Assembly (NCBI GenBank): GCA_964647905.1
Contig: CAZYJR010000016.1
Span: 1 to 64,000 of the forward strand
DNA: 64,000 bases
Source: CAZYJR01 sp964647905
GTDB lineage: Bacteria; Desulfobacterota; DSM-4660; Desulfatiglandales; HGW-15
Direction of reading: 5' to 3'
The notes under the pieces were generated by a model. It saw only the letters and a list, made by a program, of their open reading frames with translations. It made no database searches and was not told the DNA's origin. The number at the start of each line of letters is the position of its first letter. Within the stretch, counting starts at the first letter, position 1. Shown here in pieces: positions 58,721 through 64,000 of this stretch. Made by a program: the position numbers and the translations under genes.

Positions 58721-59731
58721 GTGGCGGAGACCAAAAGGCGCAAAGAACGAATAGACCGAGGCATCAAGGCCCGCTCGGAGGACATCTTCGCCCTGAACTC
58801 CTACCGGGAGATGCTCTACCTGCTGGCACCCAGGGCCGTTCCTGTGGTCGGACTCCTGGTGCTGGTGCCTCTCCTCGGTCCTTATTGGCAGGAAGTAATG
58901 GTCTCCACGGCGGTATACGCCCTGCTCGCCATATCCTGGGACCTGCTGATATCCGTCGGGCTGGTATCCCTGGGGCAGGCGCTTTTTTATGGTGTGGGCT
59001 CCTACATTGCCGGATCACTCAACTACTATTGGGGCCTGCCTCCCCTGGTCACCATCCCGGTCGCCACCATAGCCGGGGGGGCGGCCTGCACCCTTATGCT
59101 CTTGCCGGTATTGAGGCTCAGGGGGATCTATTTCGCCATGGTGACACTGGTGCTCCCCTTGATGTTCATGCGTCTGGTGGAAGCCACCAGGATCCTGGGT
59201 GGGACTGAAGGGTTGACCGGGCTAACACCGTTTCCAGGGGTCATAACCTCCCTTTATATTATCAATGTGGCGGTGCTTGCCGCTCTTTTCGGTTTCAGGA
59301 GGCTCATAGACACGGACTACGGCCTGGTGATCAGGGGGATAGCGGACAACGACAGATCGGTCATGAGCGCCGGGCTCAACATCCACTGGTACAAGACCCA
59401 GGTGCTCTTCCTGGGCGCTGCGGTGGGGTCTTTCGCAGGGGCCTTCGGGACCCACTTCGACATGTTCGCGGGCATGCCCGGTTTCGCCCTGGACTACTCC
59501 ATAATGCCGGTGGCCGCGGCCGTGATAGGAGGCACAGGGACCTTTGCAGGGCCGCTGTTGGGGGCCTTCATCCTGGTTCCCCTCTCCGAGGCGCTCAGGG
59601 CCCTGGGTGCATTGAGGATAGTCTTTTACGGCCTTTTTCTGGTGGTCTTTGTGGTGGGTGTACCTGAAGGGCTTTTCTCGTACATCAGGCGCAAGTACCA
59701 CCAGTTCGAGCGATGGGTGGTGGTGGAATGA
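58721..59731 (+). CDS. livM: Branched-chain-type ABC permease LivM
   Basis: The 336-residue permease begins at GTG 58721 preceded by GGAGGAGAGG. A charged N-terminal extension of about 35 residues (ETKRRKERIDRGIKARSED) precedes the membrane part. Landmarks include LISVGLVSLGQALFYGVGSY, RLRGIYFAMVTLVLPLMFMR, RGIADNDRSVMSAGLNIHWY and GGTGTFAGPLLGAFILVPLS. It pairs with LivH. Its stop overlaps the livG ATG. Confidence 0.95.
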   Translation: MAETKRRKERIDRGIKARSEDIFALNSYREMLYLLAPRAVPVVGLLVLVPLLGPYWQEVMVSTAVYALLAISWDLLISVGLVSLGQALFYGVGSYIAGSLNYYWGLPPLVTIPVATIAGGAACTLMLLPVLRLRGIYFAMVTLVLPLMFMRLVEATRILGGTEGLTGLTPFPGVITSLYIINVAVLAALFGFRRLIDTDYGLVIRGIADNDRSVMSAGLNIHWYKTQVLFLGAAVGSFAGAFGTHFDMFAGMPGFALDYSIMPVAAAVIGGTGTFAGPLLGAFILVPLSEALRALGALRIVFYGLFLVVFVVGVPEGLFSYIRRKYHQFERWVVVE

Positions 59732-60492
59732 AACAGCCAGGCTCTTCCGAGACGTTGCTGGAGGTCTCTGGGCTCACCAAGTCCTTCGGCGGGGTCATGG
59801 CGGTTGCAGGAGTGGACTTGGAGCTCCGAAAGGGCGAGCTCATGGGGGTGATCGGGCCGAACGGCTCCGGAAAGACCACCCTGGTCAACCTGATCACCGG
59901 CTTCGTCAAGCCGGATTCGGGGACCGTCCGGTACAGGGGCAGGAACATCACCGGATGGGCGCCGTACAGAATAGTGGAGCTGGGTATTACCCGTGCTTTC
60001 CAGATGGTGCGCCCCTTCTATCATCTGCCCGCGTTCAAGAACGTCATCGTGCCCTTGTATTCGCCCCGAGTGAGGAAGTTGGCCGGCGGGCGGTTCGGGG
60101 ACCGGGATGCAGTGGCCCTGGATCTACTGGAAGAAGTGGGCTTCGAGCGGGACTCTCACGCCGCCTTCAAGGTCGCGGGATCCCTGCCCCAGGGCTATCT
60201 CAAGAGGCTGGAACTGGCCAAGGCCATTGCACTCAGGCCCGAGCTGATCATCCTGGACGAGCTCTTCTCCGGGCTCAGCCTCGCCGAGGTGGCGAGCATC
60301 GTCCCTATAATCGAGAAGCTCATGTTCCAGGGCAAGACCATCATAATGATCGAGCACCGCTTGAAGGAGCTCTTCCGGATCGCACACCGCGTGGTGGTGC
60401 TCAACTACGGCCGAAAGATCGCCGAGGGCAGGGGAGACGAGGTCATGGAGGACGATTCGGTGAAGCAGGCCTATCTGGGTAGCGAGACATGA
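59728..60492 (+). CDS. livG: Branched-chain-type ABC ATPase LivG, variant signature
   Basis: The 254-residue ATPase has Walker A GPNGSGKTTL, the LivG-specific ITRAFQMVRPF after the Q-loop region, Walker B LIILDELFSG and the H-loop in MIEHR. The ABC signature, normally LSGGQ/LSYGQ, reads LPQGYLKRLELAKAIA, a noticeable deviation. The ATG at 59728 overlaps the livM stop (ATGA); an in-frame ATG at 59713 would add five residues (MGGGG). It powers transport together with LivF. Confidence 0.93.
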   Translation: MKQPGSSETLLEVSGLTKSFGGVMAVAGVDLELRKGELMGVIGPNGSGKTTLVNLITGFVKPDSGTVRYRGRNITGWAPYRIVELGITRAFQMVRPFYHLPAFKNVIVPLYSPRVRKLAGGRFGDRDAVALDLLEEVGFERDSHAAFKVAGSLPQGYLKRLELAKAIALRPELIILDELFSGLSLAEVASIVPIIEKLMFQGKTIIMIEHRLKELFRIAHRVVVLNYGRKIAEGRGDEVMEDDSVKQAYLGSET

Positions 60493-61253
60493 TCATGAAT
60501 ACTCCCATGCTGTCGGTCGAGAACCTGATGGTCTTCTTCGAGAATGCGCTCGCATTGAACGATTTTTCAATGGCGGTGGAGGAGCGCCAGATAGTGGGGA
60601 TCATCGGTTCCAACAGCGCGGGCAAGACCACCCTGATGAATACGCTCTCCGGATTGATCCTGGACATGCGGATCAAGGAGAAACGCAGGGGCGGCGAACG
60701 CATAACGGTTTACGGCGAACTCCGCTTCCGAGGTGAAGTGATAACCGATATGCCTCCGGCCGAACGGGTGAAGAAGGGGATTGTCCTCTGCAGGGAGAGG
60801 CATCCTATCTTCCCTGAGAGCGATGTGCTGGAGAACCTGAGGATCGCCTCGTACCTGAAGAAGCGATCCCGCCTCAAGGAAGCGCTCCCAAAGGTCTTCG
60901 AGCTCTTCCCGGCCCTGGAGGCCCTCAAGCACAAGAAGGCGGGGTTCATGAGCGGCGGGGAGCAGCAGATGCTGGCCATAGGAATGGCCCTGGTCGCGGC
61001 TCCCGAGCTCATGCTCCTTGATGAACCGCTCCTCGGCCTGAGCCCCATGATGCAGAAGCTCCTGGTTGAGGCCATCATCGATCTCCGGGACGACAAGGGC
61101 ATAACCGTGGTGCTGAGCGAGCAGTTCGCCAGGCCGGTGCTCCCGATCATAGACTTCGGATATGTCATTGAAAACGGCATGCTGTCACTGCGGGGTTCAG
61201 GCGCGGAGCTCATGGAGAACCCCGAAGTAAAAGGGGCCTATTTCGGGATTTGA
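60489..61253 (+). CDS. livF: Branched-chain-type ABC ATPase LivF
   Basis: The 254-residue ATPase has Walker A IIGSNSAGKTTLMNTLSG, signature MSGGEQQMLAIGMAL, Walker B LMLLDEPLLGLSPMM and a switch region VVLSEQFARPVL in which the usual His is replaced by Gln. A short insertion after the first helix (IKEKRRGGERITVYGELRF) is longer than in typical LivF. The ATG overlaps the livG stop. It completes the two-ATPase ABC importer. Confidence 0.93.
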   Translation: MIMNTPMLSVENLMVFFENALALNDFSMAVEERQIVGIIGSNSAGKTTLMNTLSGLILDMRIKEKRRGGERITVYGELRFRGEVITDMPPAERVKKGIVLCRERHPIFPESDVLENLRIASYLKKRSRLKEALPKVFELFPALEALKHKKAGFMSGGEQQMLAIGMALVAAPELMLLDEPLLGLSPMMQKLLVEAIIDLRDDKGITVVLSEQFARPVLPIIDFGYVIENGMLSLRGSGAELMENPEVKGAYFGI

Positions 61254-61311
61254 AACGGCTGATGATCAAGAGCCGGGCTTGAAACCCACACGATCAAATG
61301 AGGAAGGCTGG

Positions 61312-62949
61312 ATGGCCAAAGAAACGGATAATATATTCCAGGCCTTTTCAACGGCCGGTCAGCGCTATGGGGACAAGAGGGCTATAGTCTACCTCGGCAG
61401 TTCCTTCACCTATAAGGACGTGGTGGACTTGGCGGAACGCTTCGCCGCATCCCTGCTGAAGACAGGACTGGGCCGGGGAGACCGGGTCATACTATACCTC
61501 CCGAACAGCCTCCAATGGGTGGTGGCGTGGCTGGGCGTGATACGCGCCGGGGGTCAGGCTGTCCCCATAACACCGATATATACGGTCCACGATCTCACCT
61601 ACATTGCAAACGACAGCGGCGCGCAGCATATCGTGTGTCTGGACACCAATTACGGATACGTCAAGGAGGCGATGGACGGAACTCCCCTGAGAAAGGTCAT
61701 AGTCACACGCCTATCCGACCCGCTACCGGCCTGGAAGCGGATCTTCGGCTGGGCCTTTGACAAAGTCCCCAGGGGAAAGATCCCCAGGGACGGGAGCGTG
61801 GTGCGTTTTCGCAAAGCCGTCAAGCCCGGCGGGAAGCGGGAGCTCCCCCCGCTCGAGGCCGGGGGCCGGGACACAGCGGAGATACTTTACACCGGCGGGA
61901 CCACCAAGTTCCCCAAGGGGGTTCCCATCTCCCACGGCCTGTACCTGGTCTCCGCCCTGGAGCAGATCCACGTGAGCGACCACTTGTTCCCGCCGGAGGA
62001 GAACGTGGTGGTGGGATCGGTGCCTCTCTTCCACATACTCGGGCAGACCACCGCCCTGAGCACGCTTCTGGTGGGTGGTTCCATCATTGTGATGCCCAAG
62101 GTGAATCTGGACGCGATCTTTGACTCGGTGCAGAGATTCGGCGCAAAGACCCTGATCGGAGTCCCAACCCTCTACCGGATGATCCTGGAGCACTATCGGC
62201 TGGATCTCTACGACCTGAGCACCCTGCAGTACTGCTTCAACGGGGGGGACGTCCTTCCAGTGGAGGTCAATCAGCGCTGGAGGCGCAAGTTCCAAAAACC
62301 GCTATACCAGGGCTATGGGGCCACCGAGACCTGCGGCGGGGTGACCATGTGCCCCACCGACAGAGAGAATCCACCCAAGAGCATCGGCAAGGTGGTGCCC
62401 AGCAAGCGGGTGAAGATAGTGGATTCGGAGACCCTGGAGCCTGTCCCGCCCGGTACGCCCGGAGAACTCCTGGTCCACTCGGAGCGGATGGTTCGCGCAT
62501 ACTGGAACAAGGCCGAAGAGACCGCCGCCGCGTTCGTGGAGATGGAAGACGGCCTGCTCTACTACCGGGCCTCGGATATCGTATCCATGGACGAAGAAGG
62601 CTATTTCTACTTCATGGATCGGACTGTGGACACCATAAAGCACAAGGGGTACCGTGTCTCGTCATCCGAGATAGAGTCGGTGCTCCAAGAGCACCCGGCC
62701 GTTGTGGAGGCCTGCGCCGTGGGCCTCCCTGACCCCAAGGTGGGCGAGCGGATCAAGGCCTTTGTAGTGCTCAAGGAGGACGTCAAGGGAATCACCGGGT
62801 ATGACCTGATCAAGTGGTGCCGGAGTCGACTGGTCTCCTACAAGATCCCCCAGTATATAGAGTTCCGCGACATGCTCCCCAAGAGCAAGGTGGGAAAACT
62901 GCTCCGCCGCGAGATCCGCGGCGAAGAAGAGCGCAGGGCCGAGGCCTAA
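61312..62949 (+). CDS. AMP-forming acyl-CoA synthetase (fatty/aromatic acid CoA ligase family)
   Basis: The 545-residue ANL-superfamily enzyme has the P-loop YTGGTTKFPKGVPISHG, YQGYGATETCGGVTM, the Asp of DIVSMDEEGYFYFMDR, VDTIKHKGYRVSSSEIESVL and the C-terminal catalytic Lys in PKSKVGKLLRRE. It activates a carboxylic acid with ATP and CoA to the acyl-CoA. Location directly after the ABC importer suggests it activates the imported acid. ATG 61312 has AGGAAGG upstream and matches the family start; the upstream TTG is unlikely. The substrate specificity is not readable by eye. Confidence 0.93.
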   Translation: MAKETDNIFQAFSTAGQRYGDKRAIVYLGSSFTYKDVVDLAERFAASLLKTGLGRGDRVILYLPNSLQWVVAWLGVIRAGGQAVPITPIYTVHDLTYIANDSGAQHIVCLDTNYGYVKEAMDGTPLRKVIVTRLSDPLPAWKRIFGWAFDKVPRGKIPRDGSVVRFRKAVKPGGKRELPPLEAGGRDTAEILYTGGTTKFPKGVPISHGLYLVSALEQIHVSDHLFPPEENVVVGSVPLFHILGQTTALSTLLVGGSIIVMPKVNLDAIFDSVQRFGAKTLIGVPTLYRMILEHYRLDLYDLSTLQYCFNGGDVLPVEVNQRWRRKFQKPLYQGYGATETCGGVTMCPTDRENPPKSIGKVVPSKRVKIVDSETLEPVPPGTPGELLVHSERMVRAYWNKAEETAAAFVEMEDGLLYYRASDIVSMDEEGYFYFMDRTVDTIKHKGYRVSSSEIESVLQEHPAVVEACAVGLPDPKVGERIKAFVVLKEDVKGITGYDLIKWCRSRLVSYKIPQYIEFRDMLPKSKVGKLLRREIRGEEERRAEA

Positions 62950-62955
62950 ACCCCG

Positions 62956-62978
62956 CCGCCCTCCCCGAGCGAGGGCGG
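62956..62978 (+). terminator. Hairpin after the acyl-CoA synthetase gene
   Basis: CCGCCCTC (62956-62963) and GAGGGCGG (62971-62978) form a perfect 8-bp stem with a seven-base loop, seven bases after the stop. No T run follows, but its position between convergent transcripts makes a termination role likely. Confidence 0.5.
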
Positions 62979-63038
62979 GGAAGGGCGGTTCCTGGTATCG
63001 GCCTGTTCAGAGTTGTCCACCGGACAACTGGGTCTCAT

Positions 63039-63128
63039 TCAAGTGGATATGCCCATCTTGGGCAGAATAAAGGCCTGGAGCACCACCCAGGCCACGAGGA
63101 TCAACAGCAACCATCCCAGTCCCGTCAT
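63039..63128 (-). CDS. 29-residue single-helix membrane peptide
   Basis: A minus-strand frame encodes MTGLGWLLLILVAWVVLQAF followed by ILPKMGIST and a stop. The ATG at 63128 is preceded by AGAGAGGA about six bases upstream. One membrane helix with a short C-terminal tail ending Gly-Ile-Ser-Thr is predicted. Similar very short proteins with a helix and a PKxGxxT-like ending seem familiar from deltaproteobacterial genomes. It lies downstream of the FmdB gene, 101 bases from its stop. Function unknown. Confidence 0.6.
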   Translation of the reverse strand: MTGLGWLLLILVAWVVLQAFILPKMGIST

Positions 63129-63229
63129 TCCGTTCCTCTCTTTCTCATTACTGCGGTCTCTCAATGTTACCCTCTCCTGTCCCGCATGGAGGACTCAAGC
63201 AGCTCACGGCTGCAGGCATGTCAGGATGC

Positions 63230-63445
63230 TCAGGAGAAACCGCCGGGTGAAGGACCGCACGCCGCTGCACCGGCTCCGTCCAGGGCGGATCCGCCGCCGG
63301 AGCCTCGAGAGAAAGAGGAAAGGACCCTCCGGGTCTCTTCCCCTCCGCACTCCGGGCAGATCGGTGAACCGTCCCGGTCCGATGAGAATACCAACGTCTC
63401 AAAAGTCTTGCCGCATCGCGGGCACATGAATTCATAAATAGGCAT
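63230..63445 (-). CDS. FmdB-family zinc ribbon protein
   Basis: The 71-residue protein begins MPIYEFMCPRCGKTFETLVF and has the second zinc knuckle ICPECGGEETRRVLSSFSR, the FmdB/CxxC_CxxC_SSSS pattern. A Gly/Ser/Ala-rich tail follows. Such proteins are thought to be small regulators; FmdB itself is linked to the formamidase operon. The ATG is preceded by GGGAGGTG. It is downstream of the KamA-family gene but has a TATAAT of its own. Confidence 0.9.
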   Translation of the reverse strand: MPIYEFMCPRCGKTFETLVFSSDRDGSPICPECGGEETRRVLSSFSRGSGGGSALDGAGAAACGPSPGGFS

Positions 63446-63505
63446 TATATACGCACCTCCCTATACATAGGCCCTTGAGTGCCGGGCCTTGAATCCCTGT
63501 CTTAT

Positions 63506-63526
63506 ATTATAGAGCCCGCTCCGGGC
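63506..63526 (-). promoter_or_regulatory. TATAAT box and overlapping hairpin before fmdB
   Basis: A perfect TATAAT (63511-63506, minus strand) lies about 60 bases before the fmdB start, but no good -35 is present. Immediately upstream GCCCG and CGGGC (63526-63514) form a 5-bp hairpin that may terminate the KamA-family transcript or serve as an operator. Confidence 0.4.
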
Positions 63527-63548
63527 AAAAGGTTTCATCATTCACGGC

Positions 63549-64000
63549 TTACTCCGGAATATTGGGGATGGTGGTCCTCTCTCCCTTGTAATTGACGAGC
63601 TCGTAGACCTCTTCTGTCTTTGCTTGGATATAATAGTCCGGCATTAACGGTATCTTGCCTATATTGGTGGCGATCACGTACATGGGCTGTGCCAGGCCCG
63701 TGGTATGCCCCCTTATGGCGTCGCGGATGAGCTCGGCCCCTTTTTCCACCGGGGTGCGGAAGTGGTCGATCCCTGGAGCCGGCTCGCAGTAGAATACATA
63801 GTAGGGCCGGATGCGCGCCTGAAGGAGCTTCTGGTGGAGCTCCCTGAATGTGGGCGCGTCATCGTTGATGCCCTTGAGGAGCACGGCCTGGTTGCCCACG
63901 TTCACACCGCAGGAGAGCAGGTCGTAGATCGCTCGGGCGGTCCTCTCCGTGATCTCCTTGGGGTGATTGCACTGGGTGTTGACCCAGATGGGGATGCGGT
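63549..64000 (-). CDS. KamA-family radical SAM aminomutase, N-terminus outside window
   Basis: About 150 C-terminal residues are present. The segments IPIWVNTQCNHPKEIT, CGVNVGNQAVLLKGINDD, LLQARIRPYYVFYCEPAPGI and MPDYYIQAKTEEVYELVNYK match the lysine/glutamate 2,3-aminomutase family (KamA/AblA/EpmB). These enzymes use radical SAM chemistry with PLP to move an amino group. The radical SAM cysteines and PLP lysine are mostly outside the window, so the substrate cannot be assigned; AblA for osmolyte synthesis or a lysine-fermentation enzyme are options. The gene ends at TGA/TAA near 63549, before the fmdB promoter region. Confidence 0.88.
   Translation of the reverse strand, partial: RIPIWVNTQCNHPKEITERTARAIYDLLSCGVNVGNQAVLLKGINDDAPTFRELHQKLLQARIRPYYVFYCEPAPGIDHFRTPVEKGAELIRDAIRGHTTGLAQPMYVIATNIGKIPLMPDYYIQAKTEEVYELVNYKGERTTIPNIPE

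Noticed and set aside
1..64000. CRISPR arrays, insertion sequences, integrases, rRNA or tRNA genes
   Set aside because: None was seen on either strand by eye; a tRNAscan-SE, CRISPR or ISfinder run would be needed to exclude small or decayed examples.

Overview
The window looks like chromosomal DNA from a strictly anaerobic, GC-rich Desulfobacterota (Deltaproteobacteria) bacterium, either a sulfate reducer or a syntroph. The case rests on gene content: large HdrA-type flavoproteins, MvhD, MetV/MetF pairs, a glutaryl-CoA dehydrogenase of the non-decarboxylating kind, pyruvate phosphate dikinase, many sigma54 two-component systems, and a branched-chain-type ABC uptake system next to an acyl-CoA ligase. 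No rRNA, tRNA, CRISPR array, transposase or phage gene was found.

The left half (3.6-35.4 kb) is dominated by methylene-tetrahydrofolate reductase (MetF) biology. There are five MetF paralogues and three MetV proteins in about 27 kb, arranged as three redox modules. Module A (4.7-12.6 kb, + strand) joins a NuoG-like protein, NuoE and a NuoF-GltD fusion to MetV and MetF, so it is probably NAD(P)H-linked. Module B (15.3-22.8 kb, - strand) is MetF, HdrA, MvhD, MetV, MetF. Module C (28.8-35.4 kb, - strand) is HdrA, MvhD, MetV, MetF. HdrB and HdrC are missing from both B and C. Three genes in B and C contain an in-frame TGA that is best read as selenocysteine: HdrA-1 at codon 64, MvhD-1 at codon 15 and MvhD-2 at codon 16. 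A standard gene caller would split or truncate all three. HdrA-2 carries a cysteine codon at the position that is TGA in HdrA-1.

Two-component genes lie in and around these modules: a kinase and a receiver protein with a MerR-like DNA-binding domain at 1-3.6 kb, a single receiver domain and an ACT-domain protein at 13.8-15.2 kb, and two PAS kinases with an NtrC-type regulator at 23.5-28.3 kb.

The right half (35.7-64 kb) is mostly metabolic. A good sigma70-type promoter precedes two small proteins and pyruvate phosphate dikinase. Next come a radical SAM protein, a tetrapyrrole/cytochrome cluster (precorrin-2 dehydrogenase, CcsA/HemX-like protein, HemA), MoaE, MoaC, a double-domain 2-hydroxyacyl-CoA dehydratase-like protein with its activator ATPase, and an F0-only ATP synthase operon. 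That operon encodes a four-hairpin c subunit in which three of four ion-binding glutamates are glutamine, followed by an ordinary c subunit. A Cache-domain kinase and an NtrC regulator are divergent from two substrate-binding proteins, LivH, LivM, LivG, LivF and an acyl-CoA ligase. The right edge holds a 29-residue membrane peptide, an FmdB-type zinc ribbon protein and a KamA-family radical SAM enzyme cut by the window.

Taken together, the genes suggest a cell that imports organic or aromatic acids, activates them to CoA thioesters, and moves electrons between methyl-/methylene-tetrahydrofolate, NAD(P)H and ferredoxin through several parallel flavin/Fe-S complexes. Functions are inferred from protein sequence only. 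Start codons, selenocysteine insertion and complex composition are predictions.
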